DNA of 64,000 bases, from positions 2,709,497-2,773,496 of the forward strand of contig CP129489.1 in assembly GCA_030584065.1 (NCBI GenBank), in the 5' to 3' direction. The stretch comes from Flavobacteriales bacterium. Its GTDB lineage: Bacteria; Bacteroidota; Bacteroidia; Flavobacteriales_F; PHOS-HE28. Position 1 is the stretch's first letter. Each line of letters begins with the position of its first letter. Both the position numbers and the translations under genes were made by a program. Below, piece after piece: positions 43,901-54,000 of this stretch. Under the pieces are notes generated by a model. The model was given only the letters and a program-made list of their open reading frames with translations, had not been told where the DNA came from and did no database searches.

Positions 43901-44307
43901 CCCTCATCGCCGAAGGGCGCAAAGAGGAGGCCCGCACCATCCTGGACCTGAGCCTCGAGAAGATGCCCGACCGCAACGTGCCCTTCGACCGTGTGCTCCT
44001 GCCCACTGTGGAAGCCTATTACGCCATCGGTGACAGCGCCAAAGGCAATGCGCTCGCCGAACGGCTCTTCACAATCATGGAGGAGAACCTCGCCTGGTAC
44101 ACGAGCCTGGAGCCCCGCTTTGCGGCCCCGCTGGCCAAGGAGACGGAGATCACGCATGCGGTCATGGGCCGCCTGGCCTCCGTGGCGAGCGCAGCGGACA
44201 GCGCTTTCGGCGGAGGGCTGGAAGCCCGCTTCCAGGCAGCCGACCAGCTCTATCGCATGAGCAAGGCCAACGGCCGCCAACCGCGCATGAGCCGGGCCCG
44301 CTTCTGA
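40945..44307 (+). CDS. GT117 (DUF2723) polytopic membrane protein
   Basis: 1120 residues. About a dozen helices are spread over residues 8-330 and 540-690. The signature TASFWDCGEFIATAYKLEVG (about residues 29-48) and VGHPPGAPLFMILGR mark DUF2723. A soluble region of about 200 residues lies between the two hydrophobic blocks, and the C-terminal 400 residues are soluble. The family is placed with GT-C glycosyltransferases, possibly protein O-glycosylation with a lipid-linked sugar, but biochemistry is limited. The ATG at 40945 follows a promoter box; a longer open frame upstream runs through tRNA-Gln and is not used. It lies directly upstream of a polysaccharide deacetylase. Confidence 0.88.
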   Translation: MDYKKLNIITGWVVFLVAAWTYISTIEPTASFWDCGEFIATAYKLEVGHPPGAPLFMILGRVASAFVSPENVPVAMNILSALASAFTILFLFWSITHMAHKLATRDGRALTSGAVAAILGSGIVGALAYTWSDSFWFSAVEGEVYALSSFFTAIVFWAILKWESVADEAHNIRWLILIAYLMGLSIGVHLLNLLCIPAIAFVYYFKRYPVSTKGVAVTFVVSAVILGAIQAVIIPGIVQVAGKFELLFVNDFGLPFNSGVLFYALLIITLLVMGIRWTQQRGLVLWNTVILGVSVILVGYSTYAMIVVRSVANPPIDENNPENVFNLLSYLNREQYGDRPLLIGQFWDSPYANERKDGTPVHTATYLVQKGGRTVQRFYDRWSANHFAELNPGHEVKHEYIVTDPRKGTEIVYDPQFTMLFPRMYSSQASHVQAYKSWSEFKGVPMRGTDRQGKPTRIYKPTQAENFRFFMAYQLDWMYWRYFMWNFAGRQNDVQGSGNIMDGNWLTGIKAIDAERLGNQDTLPSSMTRNKGFNRYYLLPLILGLIGFVYQLLRHGRDWSVVMLLFFFTGVAIVIYLNQTPYQPRERDYAYVGSFYAFAIWIGLGVFALYEAARSISVRDLGVVAASALGLGALKYLVEGLASDGHAVSYILFFMALVGVGAVACFVLLGKALRADLAHGVLATLVGLAVPAVMVADGWDDHDRSNRTPARDLASDYLESCAPNAILFTNGDNDTFPLWYAQEVEGIRTDVRVVNLSLLNTDWYIDQMRRKAYESDPVPFTIPPDKYRQGTRDAVYLVPRDEKSPNVMDLRKAIAYAIDDRNLQRSGNDRFAYIPADAFSIPVNRAQVLANDVVPPKDTARIEDAITWRVGRSAVMKNHFLVLDLLANNDWSRPIYFAVTTGPDSYIGLQDHFQLEGLTYRVVPVYTPSDPRTGSLGSVATDRMFETVTTKFRWGNMETEEDIYLDENILRMTTNLRLQLSALAEALIAEGRKEEARTILDLSLEKMPDRNVPFDRVLLPTVEAYYAIGDSAKGNALAERLFTIMEENLAWYTSLEPRFAAPLAKETEITHAVMGRLASVASAADSAFGGGLEARFQAADQLYRMSKANGRQPRMSRARF

Positions 44308-44321
44308 TCGCGCAGCGGGCC

Positions 44322-44960
44322 ATGGTGCCGGCACGCGTTCCGCCTCCGCTGCGCTGGCTCCTGCCCGGGGCCATGTGGCGGATGCGCACCGAGGAGCGCG
44401 TGCTCTTCCTCACCTTCGATGACGGCCCCCTGCCGGGCCTCACACCCTGGGTTCTGGACACGTTGCGCGCGCATCGTGCCAAGGCCACCTTCTTCATGCT
44501 GGGGCGGAACGCCTCTGCGCATCCGGGCATCGTGCAGCAAGTCCGGGATGAGGGGCACGGCATCGGCAATCACACCTGGAGCCACCCCGATGGATGGCGC
44601 ACAACCACGGATGCTTACCTCGCCGATGTGGAGCGTGCCCGTGCCTGCACCGGGTCCAGCCTGTTCCGGCCTCCATACGGACGGATCGGTGCGCGTCAGT
44701 TCAAGGCGCTCCGTTCGCGCTACCAAGTGGTGATGTGGGATGTGCTCAGCGCCGACTACGACTCCCGGCTCAGCCCCGGGCGCTGCCTGCACCGGGTGAC
44801 CGCTGCCGCGCGCCCGGGATCGATCATCGTCTTCCACGACAGCCTGAAGGCCGAGCGCCTGCTCCGCGCCACCCTGCCGGCCGCGCTCGACCGGCTGTCC
44901 GGCATGGGCTACCGCTTCCTGCGCCTGCCGGAACCCGGCCCTACGGCGCTACCGAAGTGA
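44322..44960 (+). CDS. Polysaccharide deacetylase (NodB-homology, CE4)
   Basis: 212 residues. LFLTFDDGPLPGLTPW (about residues 28-43) has the catalytic base Asp and metal Asp, HTWSHPDGWR the zinc-binding His pair, RPPYGRIG the third motif, and SIIVFHDS the catalytic His. CE4 enzymes remove N-acetyl groups from peptidoglycan, chitin or biofilm glycans. There is no signal peptide, so the site of action is unclear. It begins 14 bp after the GT117 gene, so they may share a transcript, and overlaps the PorE-like gene by 20 bp on the other strand. Confidence 0.9.
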   Translation: MVPARVPPPLRWLLPGAMWRMRTEERVLFLTFDDGPLPGLTPWVLDTLRAHRAKATFFMLGRNASAHPGIVQQVRDEGHGIGNHTWSHPDGWRTTTDAYLADVERARACTGSSLFRPPYGRIGARQFKALRSRYQVVMWDVLSADYDSRLSPGRCLHRVTAAARPGSIIVFHDSLKAERLLRATLPAALDRLSGMGYRFLRLPEPGPTALPK

Positions 44961-47145
44961 CCGTGTATTCCACGCGCCGGTTCACGGCATGCTCCTCCTC
45001 CGTGCATTGCACGCCGGGGGCGCAGTGGTTCAGCAGCCGCGAGGCGCCGAAGCCGCGCGCCTTCACGCGGTCCTTGGCGATGCCCTTGCCGGTGAGGTAG
45101 GCGGCAATGGCGTCCGCCCGCACCTGGCTCAGGGCCTGCTCCTCCTGCAGGTCGCCGCGCGCATCGGCGTGGACGCCCACCTCGATCGCCACACCCGGAT
45201 TCACGCCCAAGCGTTCCGCCAGCGCATCGAGCTCGCCCTTGGCCGCGGGATCGAGCTGCGCGCTGCGATCACGCCACCGGATGTGCCGGAAGGCGATGGG
45301 CTGGCCGACGACGACCTCCTCCAGCTCAAGGTCACGGGCCTGGCCAAGGTCGATGATACCGTGCCGCATGCCGATGGTGGAGATCGGAATGCTGAGGCTG
45401 AAGTAGCCGGTCTTCTCGATGAGCACCTCGAAGTCCTCGTTGGTCTGCAGGCGCATGGACACGTCCCCGCCCTCGCCGGTGGTGCGGCAATCGGAGCTGA
45501 AGCTGCTTAGGTTCACTGCGCACACCTTGGCTCCGGCCACGAACCCGGGCCGCCCCTTGATGCGCACCGCGCCGCGGAGCCACACCCCGGCATCGCTCAC
45601 CAGGTGGATGTCGCGCGATGCGATGAGCTCCCGTTCGATGCGCTCGGTGCTCAGGTGCTGCTCCCCTTCGAAACGGCCCTTCATGCGCGCGGTGATGCGG
45701 TAGGTGCGTCCCTGCCGCACGCTGAAGGTGTACTCCCCCTTCGCATCGGTGGTGGTCGTCGCCACCAGGCCGCCATCCAGCTCGTAGAGGCTCACCTCGG
45801 CATCGCTCACGGGCATCTCCAGCTCATCGTCGATCACCCGCCCGGTGCACAGGTAGCGCTCCTCCAGCGGAGCGAGCATCTCAAAGGCGTAGATGTCGTC
45901 GTCACCGGCGCCGCCCGGGCGATTGCTGGTGAAGAAGCCGCGCTTGCCGGCCGCATCGATGATGAAGGCGAAATCATCTCGGGGCCCATTCACGGGAGCG
46001 CCCAGATTGAGTGCGCCGACGAAACCGCCATCGGTGCCTGCGGTTGCGCGCAGGATGTCCAGTCCGCCGAGCCCCGGGTGGCCGTTGCTGGCGAAATACA
46101 GGCTGCCGTCGGCGGCCACGAAGGGGAAGACCTCGTTGAACGGCGTGTTTATGGCGGGGCCCAGGTTGCGGGGCTCGCTCCATTGCCCGTCGACCAGGTC
46201 GCAGGCATAGAGGTCGGTGCCGCCCTGCCCGCCGGGCATGTCGCTTGCGAAATAGAGCCGCTTCCCGTCGGGCGAGAGCGCGGGGTGCCCGATGGACACC
46301 TCGCTGTTGTTGTAGAGGAACTGCTCCTCCGCCCCGTACCCCGTGCCCGTTCGGCGTGCCTGGAAGATGGCCAGCCTACTGATGCCCCGCTGGCTGCGGC
46401 GCGTGCGGCCTTTGAAGTAGTTGTTGCGCGTGAACCAGATGACATCGCCGCCGGTGCTGGCCGTGGCGGGCCCCTCATGGTAGCGCGTGTTCACCGTTCC
46501 GGCCAGGGGCGCCACATTCGCCAGGTCGCCGGTCGGGGTCACATCGGCGGTGAAGAGGTCAAGGAAGGGCTGCGCGTTCCATGCCGCACGGCGCTCGATG
46601 ATGCCAGTGCCCTGGCGCGATGAGCTGAAGACCACCCGGCCCTCCCCCAGCCATGCGGCGGCGAGGTCGGGGCCCGCGGTGTTGATGGCCGCGCGCCTCA
46701 CATTGAAGCGGTCCTGATCCATCATGAGCTTCCGGGCGAAGAGCGCGATGTTGCTCCGCAGCTCACTCCCTTCGGGCCGCACAAGCGCCAGGTAGCGGTC
46801 CATCCATTGCTCGGCCTCCTCGTAGCGTCCATTGGCCTTCAAGGCCTCCGCGTACCGGTACAGGTCGATGGGCTCACGGTTTAGGAACTTCACCACCACG
46901 GCGTACCAGCGCTCCGCCTCCACCATGTCGCCCAGCCGCATGCTGCAATCCGCCAAGCGCTTGGTGACATGCTCGTTGACGGCACCGAGCTCAGCGGCCG
47001 TGCGGTAGAGCTCGGCGGCACGGGCATAGGCCATCTGCTGGTAGTGGCGGTCGGCCTCGCGGATGAAGGGATCCGCATTGCCCTGCCCGCGCACGGCGGC
47101 GGTGATCAGCAACAGCAGGAGCAGGGAGGCGATGCGGGCAACCAT
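44941..47145 (-). CDS. PorE-like OmpA-family protein (TPR, PD40 propeller, CRD, OmpA-C)
   Basis: 734 residues. Signal peptide about 1-20 (ending VRGQG). TPR-like helices follow at about 25-135 (ADRHYQQMAYARAAELYRTA). A PD40/WD40-like propeller (about 150-420) has GHPALSPDGKRLYFASDMPG and GSLYFASNGHPGLGGLDILR. A carboxypeptidase-regulatory-like domain (about 425-520) comes next, and an OmpA C-terminal domain (about 620-734) has VGVHADARGDLQEEQALSQV and NRRVEYTV, the peptidoglycan-binding Asp and Arg region. This order matches PorE of Porphyromonas gingivalis, a peptidoglycan anchor linked to PorP in the T9SS. It starts 2 bp after the SprF-like gene. Confidence 0.9.
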   Translation of the reverse strand: MVARIASLLLLLLITAAVRGQGNADPFIREADRHYQQMAYARAAELYRTAAELGAVNEHVTKRLADCSMRLGDMVEAERWYAVVVKFLNREPIDLYRYAEALKANGRYEEAEQWMDRYLALVRPEGSELRSNIALFARKLMMDQDRFNVRRAAINTAGPDLAAAWLGEGRVVFSSSRQGTGIIERRAAWNAQPFLDLFTADVTPTGDLANVAPLAGTVNTRYHEGPATASTGGDVIWFTRNNYFKGRTRRSQRGISRLAIFQARRTGTGYGAEEQFLYNNSEVSIGHPALSPDGKRLYFASDMPGGQGGTDLYACDLVDGQWSEPRNLGPAINTPFNEVFPFVAADGSLYFASNGHPGLGGLDILRATAGTDGGFVGALNLGAPVNGPRDDFAFIIDAAGKRGFFTSNRPGGAGDDDIYAFEMLAPLEERYLCTGRVIDDELEMPVSDAEVSLYELDGGLVATTTTDAKGEYTFSVRQGRTYRITARMKGRFEGEQHLSTERIERELIASRDIHLVSDAGVWLRGAVRIKGRPGFVAGAKVCAVNLSSFSSDCRTTGEGGDVSMRLQTNEDFEVLIEKTGYFSLSIPISTIGMRHGIIDLGQARDLELEEVVVGQPIAFRHIRWRDRSAQLDPAAKGELDALAERLGVNPGVAIEVGVHADARGDLQEEQALSQVRADAIAAYLTGKGIAKDRVKARGFGASRLLNHCAPGVQCTEEEHAVNRRVEYTVTSVAP

Positions 47146-47147
47146 GG

Positions 47148-48068
47148 CTAGAAGTAGCGCGGCGATACCGTCCGCCCGGTGAAGAAGCGCAGGTCGTAGT
47201 TCAGCATCACCTCGTGCGTGCCGCCGTTGTACGCCCCGATGCTGGTGGTGGTGAGGTCGAAGGCATAGCCGATCCGGAACTGATCATTGACCTGGTACTG
47301 CCCGAGGAGGCCGAAGCTGTTGCCCACGCGGTACATGCCTCCGAGCCAGATGCGGTCGCGGAAGAGGAAGTTCGCGTTGAGGTCGATGGAGAGCGGCGCG
47401 CCATTCACCATGCGCACCATCACCGAAGGCCGGAAACGGGTGCTGCGATCGATATCGATCACATAGCCGCCGACAAGGAAGTAGTGCCGGCGCTCCGCCG
47501 CCGTGACGATGCCCGCGGCCTGCACCGCATCGATGTCGTTCTCGAGGAGCTTGGGCGCGCTGAGTCCAGCATAGAAGCGCGGCCCGTGCCAGTAGAGACC
47601 GAAGCCGAAATTGGGCAGGGCCTTGCCCGCGATGCTGACATTCGCCTGGTCGGGGTCCACGGAACTGAGCGATGCCAGATCGGCCTGGTACAGGTTGGCG
47701 CCCCCCTTGAGCCCGAAGGCCAGGCGCGACGACTTGCCGGTGCGGATGCGGTAGGCGAAATCGACATAGCCGCCCGTCTGCCGCGTCGGGCCCACCTTGT
47801 CGTTCAGCAGGGAAAGCCCCATGGCCATGCTGCGGGCCGGCAGGGGTGTATGCGCCAGCACCGTCTGGGTGGCGGGCGCTCCGGTGAAGCCGACCCATTG
47901 ATGGCGGCTCAGCGCCATGACGGTGAAGATGTCGGCGCTGCCCGCATAGCCCGGGTTCACCGCCAGCGTATTGAACATGTACTGGCTGTACAGCGGATCC
48001 TGCTGCGCGCGTGCCTGGAGCAGGGCGGCCGTGGCGAAGCCAAGGAGGAGCGTGCGCGCGGCGTTCAT
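47148..48068 (-). CDS. PorP/SprF-family outer-membrane protein (partner of the 31-repeat giant)
   Basis: 306 residues, the usual length. A signal peptide (about 1-21, ending LQARAQQ) is followed by DPLYSQYMFNTLAVNPGYAGS, the conserved start of PorP/SprF, and a beta-barrel ending in NYDLRFFTGRTVSPRYF. SprF-like proteins help deliver type B CTD substrates such as SprB to the surface. The ATG overlaps the stop of the giant gene (ATGA), so expression is coupled, and the PorE-like gene follows after 2 bp. Confidence 0.92.
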   Translation of the reverse strand: MNAARTLLLGFATAALLQARAQQDPLYSQYMFNTLAVNPGYAGSADIFTVMALSRHQWVGFTGAPATQTVLAHTPLPARSMAMGLSLLNDKVGPTRQTGGYVDFAYRIRTGKSSRLAFGLKGGANLYQADLASLSSVDPDQANVSIAGKALPNFGFGLYWHGPRFYAGLSAPKLLENDIDAVQAAGIVTAAERRHYFLVGGYVIDIDRSTRFRPSVMVRMVNGAPLSIDLNANFLFRDRIWLGGMYRVGNSFGLLGQYQVNDQFRIGYAFDLTTTSIGAYNGGTHEVMLNYDLRFFTGRTVSPRYF

Positions 48069-51000
48069 CGGTTGAGGTAGATGAATCCGGTGATGGCCTC
48101 CCTGCCGGCGCCCAGTTCCAGCACGTAGAAATACGTGCCGGCCGGAGCGGTTCCGTAGGACGAGGTGCCGTCCCACACCACGTTGCGGTTGTCGTAGCCG
48201 CTCGCCTCGTACATCTTCCCGCCCCATCGGTTGAAGATCACGAGCGTGTTGGCGGGGTAGCCTTCGATCCCGGGGATGAGCAGCCGCTCGTTCACCCCAT
48301 CGCCGTTGGGCGAGAAGCTTTCCGGCACGAAGACCGGCTCGGTGAATGCGCACGGACTGCCGCCAGCAACGCGCACCGCATTACAGCCATACTGGTCGCG
48401 CACGAAGGCCTCGAAATCCTCGCTGGTGAACAAGGGCTCGCTGGTGAACGTGTAGGGGGCCTCCGTGGTGATAGCGCCCGGCAGGCCGCTGACCACGTAG
48501 GTCGCCGGATCGCCGGAGGCGATCACGAAGCTCACCGTGTAGGTCCGGTCGCGCTCGATGCACGTCCGCACAGGCTCCGACACCTCCACGCCGACCACCA
48601 CGTTCACCTTCACCAGGGCCGTTGCGTCACTGCAGCCCGGCACGGAGACGGTGTAGCGGTAGTAGTACTCGCCTGCCGGGATGGCGGTGGTGTTGAGGAA
48701 CCCGCCCGTGAGGCCGCCGGTGCCGTTGAGGTCCTCCCAGGAGCCGCCCGCCTGCGGAGCACCCTGCAGCCCTGCGAAGAGATCCAGCGCCTCCACGGTG
48801 TCGCAAGCCAGCAGTTCGCCGTTGCTGCCGGGATCCGGCGGAGCATTCACGGTGATGGTCACCACCGCCGTGGCATCGGCGCACGGTGCGGTGCCCGCAA
48901 CGGTATAGGTGTAGCTGCCCGGGGCATCCGTGCCGGGAATGAAGCTGCCGCTGTGAGCCTGTCCGCCGGGGTTCGTCCAGCTGCCACCGCTGTCGGGGCC
49001 GCCATCCAGCTGACCGAAGAGGTCAATCGCATCGGAGGTGGAGCAAAGGGTGAGGCTCGTGCCCGTGCCCGCCACCGGGAACGGAGCCGCCGTCACGAGC
49101 ACAACTGCGGAAACGGTTCCGCAGCCGGCGTCCTCGATCGTGTACACGAAGGGCGATGCGCCGCCGATTGGCAACAGGCCGACGTTCAACACCCCGCCTG
49201 CCCCGAGGGCGCCGGTACCGGTTGGGTCGGTCCAAGTGCCTCCGGGAAGGGGCGACCCACCCAGCGCATTGAACAGGTCGTAGGCTCCCAAATTGCCGCA
49301 AAGCACCAGCGTGCTATCCGTTCCAGCGCTGCTGCCCACGCCCACCTGAACCGTCACGTTGGCGGAGGAGCTCTGGCAGGGCGCAAGGCCGGTGACCGTG
49401 TAGGTGAACCCCCAGCTGCCGTTGCCGGCTGCGGATGGGTTGAACAGGCTGCCCGCGAGCGCGCCGGATCCATTGTTGTCCGTCCATGTGCCGCCGCCCT
49501 GCGCACTGGGGCCGAGTGCAGCGAAGAGGTCCACCTCCGTCTGCGTCTGGCAGGCCTGTATCGTCGCGCTCTGACCGGCGTTGGTTGCCGGGTTCACGGC
49601 GATGGTGACCTCGGCGCTGTCGTTCGGGCAGGGCGCAGTTCCCGTCAGCCGGTAGCGGTACACGCCGGGGGAATGGACGGCCGGATTGAACTGATTGCCG
49701 TGTGGGGTGCCGCCAGCGGTGACATTGATCCAGGAGCCGCCGGTCTGGGGCACGCATCCGAGCAGTGTAAGGAGCGGAACGGACGATCCATTGGAGCACA
49801 ATGTTGCAGAGGCATCGCAGCCGGCGTCCGGGGCCTGCGGCTCGGTCACCGTCACGTTCGCGAAATCGTCGGCGCACGGTGGTATACCAAGGACACGATA
49901 GCGATAAGTGCCTGGCGCATCCACGGCGGGGTTATAGGTGCCCGAGTGCGGGGTGGGCGTGCCGCCGCCCTGCGGCGTGAAGGTCCACGTGCCACCGGAC
50001 TGGGCGCTGGCCCCCAAGAGCGTGAAGAGCACCACGGGCGAATCGATGGAGCAGATGGCGATACCCGTGTCATTGCCCGCGTTCGGCGGCTGAGTCACCG
50101 CAGCCGTCACGGTCGCGGTATCCGCGGGGCATACGCCGCTCCCGCTCACCACGTAGTAGTAGGCACCGCTGCCGAAGGAGGGTAGGAATACGCCGTTGAC
50201 CACAGGCTGCCAATTCTGATTGAACCACGTGCCGCCAGCGTCCGGATCGCCGGAGAGCGCTGTGCCCAGGTTGATCGGCGGTGAATTCGCACAGACGGAG
50301 AGGGGGCCGCCGTTGCCGGCGAAGGGGCCGCTGATCACCTCCACTGTCACGCGGGCGGTATCCCCATCGCATTGCGGCAGCGAGGGCAGCACGTAATCGA
50401 AGCGCCATGTGGTGCCCGCTGGAACCGCCGCGGTGTTGAATAGACCAGCCGCATTGAAGCCCGGGGCATTGTCCTGGTTCTGCCAGGCCCCTCCGGGCTG
50501 GGGCGCTCCGCCCAAGGCATCGAACAGGTCGAGCAGGTCGCCGCGGCAGGCCTGCAGCGCGATGTCATCCCCGGCATCGAGCGCGCCCACGATGATCAGA
50601 CTTACCGATGCGCTCGTTGCGGGGCAAGGCCCATCGGCCGCATGCAGGTAGGTGAAGCCGCAGCCCTGCCCATCCACCAGCGCGCTTGCGTCATAGACCC
50701 CATTGGTGAGGGTGCCCAGGCCGCAACCGTTGATCCATGCGCCACCGGGCGTCACCGTGCCGCCAAGGCCGCTCACCAGCGCGATGGCGGACGCCCCTTC
50801 GCACGCAGTAATGGAACCATCCGTGCCGGCAAGGGCTTGCTGCGTGATCGTGATGGAGACGGAAGCGCTGGCATCCGGGCAGGGAGCGATTCCGGCCACA
50901 GTGTAGGTGTAGATGCCCTGAGGGTCGCTCTCCGGGTTGATGAAGGGCGGAACCTCCGTATTGCCGAAGGTCCAAGTGCCGTTCGCATCAGGCGTGCCCG

Positions 51001-54000
51001 CTAGCAGGCCGATCAAGGAGGTGAGCCCCTGGCTGCTGCAAAGCGCGCCGATGGTGGCGATGCCCGGTTCGGGCGCCGCGCTCTCGAACACCGTCACCGT
51101 GGCGCTATCGCTGGCGCAGGGCCCTTGGCCGACCACTTTGTACTTGTATGGGCCGGGGTCGGAGGTGCCGGGGATGTAGGTGCCGCTCACCACGCCACCC
51201 GATGGGTCGTACCATGCGCCGCCGGGATCCGGTGTACCGAGGAGAAGGTCGAAGAGCTGGAACTGGGGCGCATTGCTGCACACTTGAACCTGTCCGTTCC
51301 CGCCCGCATCCACGGCATCGAACAGCAGCACGGTCACATAGGCCGAGTCGGGGCCGCAGCCGGCATTCCCCGCCAGTCGGTACTTGTACGAACCGCTGCC
51401 ATCGGTCATCGGATTGAAGATGCCCGTGTGCGGCGCGCCCTGCGGGTTGAACCACAACCCTCCCGGCTCCGCCCCGCAGCCGAGGCTGGCGAAGAGGATG
51501 AAGGGCTGCGCATCGCTGCAGACCTGCACCAGTCCATCGCATCCCGCATTCGGCTCATCGAAGAGCTGCACGCTCACGATGGCTGAATCGGCGGCGCAGG
51601 GGCCGTTCGCGGCATGTCGGTACACATAGCTCCCCGCAGCGGCGATACTGGGCTGGATGGTGCCCGAGTGCGGCGTGACACTGTTGTAGAACCAGCTGCC
51701 GCCCGCCTGCGCCGTAGGCCCCAGCAAGGGGAAGAGGGGTGCGGCGCCCGCCGTTCGGCAGAGCGACAGGCTGCTGTTCGCGCCGGCCTCCAGCCGCTGC
51801 GTCACATTCACGGTGAGGTCGGCGGTCGCACTCGGGCAGGCTCCGTTGCCCGGCACGGTGTAGCGATAGGTGCCAGGTGCCGTGGCCCCCGGCGTGAAGA
51901 CCCCGTTCATGCCGGCGGTGGAAGGCAAGGGGCCCGACCAGGATCCGTTGGCCGCTGGCGCGCATCCCAAGAGGTCCGCCATGCCGAAGGCGGCATCGTT
52001 GCTGCATTTGAAGATTGATGCGCTGCAGCCCGCGTTCGAGGGATCGCTCACCTGTACGCTCACCGTGGCGCTAGCGCTGCCGCAGCCCGGCACGGTGACC
52101 GTGTAGGTGTAGACGCCTGCGGCGGAAACCCCCGGCACGAAGAGGCCGCTGAAGGGCGGATTGCCGGGTGCCGGGCCCACCCAGGTGCCGAAGGGGCTCG
52201 GCGCGCAGCCCAGGTAGTTGATCAACGGTACACCGGGGCTGCCGGGCAGTGCGCAGAAGGAGGCATTGCCGGGACAGCCCGCATTGGGCGAGGGCGTCTC
52301 GAACACGCTCACGATGGACGTGTCATTGGCGCAAGGCGGGTTTCCGGGCACGATGTAGCGGTAGTCGCCCTGCAGGCTCGTGCCGGGCGTGTAGGCCCCC
52401 GAGAGGTGCGGCGCCAGGTTGGGGTCGAGCCAGAAGCCCCCGAAATCCGGGTTGCACGTCAGCAGCGGGAAGAGCTGGAACTGGGGCGCCGTGCTGCAAG
52501 CTGTGAATCCGCTGTTGCAGCCGGCGTTGGCCCGGTTGGTCACGCTCACTGTGAGGAAGGAGGAAACGGGCTGGCATGGCGCCTGTCCCGTGACCCGGTA
52601 CTCATACACCCCTTGCGCATCGAGCCCCGGCACGAACGTGGGGCCGTGCGGCACGCTGTTGAAGAACCACTGCCCACCCGCATCGGGCGTGCCGTTCAGC
52701 GAGGCCGTCATATTGAAGGGCGCATCGCTGCTGCATTTCTGCACCGAGTTGGGAAGCCCGGCATCGGGCCCTTCCACCTCCGTCACCGTCACCGCAGCCC
52801 ATACCGTGCTGCACGGCGCACCCTGGTTGAAGACATAGTAGAAGATGCCTGCGTTGTCGGTGGCGGGCGTGTAGGACCCGCTGAAGCTGGGTCCGGCAGG
52901 TGTATTCCTGCGCCACTGACCGCCCGGCTGCGGGCTGCAACCCAGGTAGGCGATCAGGCTCTGGGGCTGGCCCAGCGTACTGCAGAAGGTCACGGCTCCA
53001 TCGCAGCCTGGGTTCGCCGCAGCGGTCACGTTCACGGTCACCGTGGCGGAATCCGCCGCGCAGCTGAGCGCCCCGGTGAGTCGGTACCGGAATGCGTAGG
53101 TGCCCGGCGCGGACACCTGCGTGGCGTTGAAGGACTGCCCGGTGAGCGCGCCCGTGCCGCTGAGGTCGATCCATAGCCCACCGGGCTGAGGGGTGCCGCC
53201 CAGCCCGCTGAAGAGGTTCACCGCGCTGTTGCTGCTGCAAGCCGGAAGCGTGCCGCTGGTGCCCGCATCGAGCAGCGCGACGATCACCACCGTGGCATTC
53301 GACTCATCGGCAGCGCAGCCGCCGATTCCCGGAACCTCATACCGGAACGTGTACGTGCCAGGCGGCAGGGCTGCGGTGTTGAAGAAGCTGCCGGCGAGCT
53401 GCCCCGTGGGCGTGCCCTGTTCCGTCCATGTGCCGGTGAGGTCGAATGGTGCAGTGATCACGCTGAAGAGATCGACGCTCGGGGTTCCTTGGCAAATGGT
53501 GATGCTGCCGTCACCTCCTGCGTTCGGTGCCTGGTTGACCACCACGGTCACCGTGGCGCTGGAATCCGCGCAGGGGGCGGTGCCCGCCACGGTATACACA
53601 TAATCACCCGGGAGATCGGTGCCGGGCGTGAAGACGCCGGAGGGGATGCTCGATGGCCCGCTCCAGGTCCCTCCCGTCTGCGGCGTGCCGCCCAACTGGC
53701 CGAAGAGGTTTACCGGCGGCGCATTCGAGCAGCGCGTAACGGTCGCATCGGTGCCCGCATTGGGGCGCTGCGTCACGCTCACGGTCACCACCGCGGTGGC
53801 ATTGAGGCAGGGGGTCAGGCCCTGAACGGTGTAAGTGTAGCCGCCCGCCGCGCTCTGGCCCGGTGTGAAGATGCCGCTGTGCGGGGTGCCGTTGGGGCGC
53901 GTCCACTGCCCGCCTGCATCGGGCGTGCCGCCCAGCACGCCGATCAGGGGAAATGCGGCATCCGTGCTGCACACCACGGTGGAGGCGTTGGTGCCCGCAT

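Noticed and set aside
48011-50185. A 724-codon open frame on the plus strand within the giant repeat gene
   Set aside because: Antisense shadow of the repeats: Arg/Gly/His-rich, and it varies with the repeat period. The minus-strand frame has consistent domain structure and a sorting tail.
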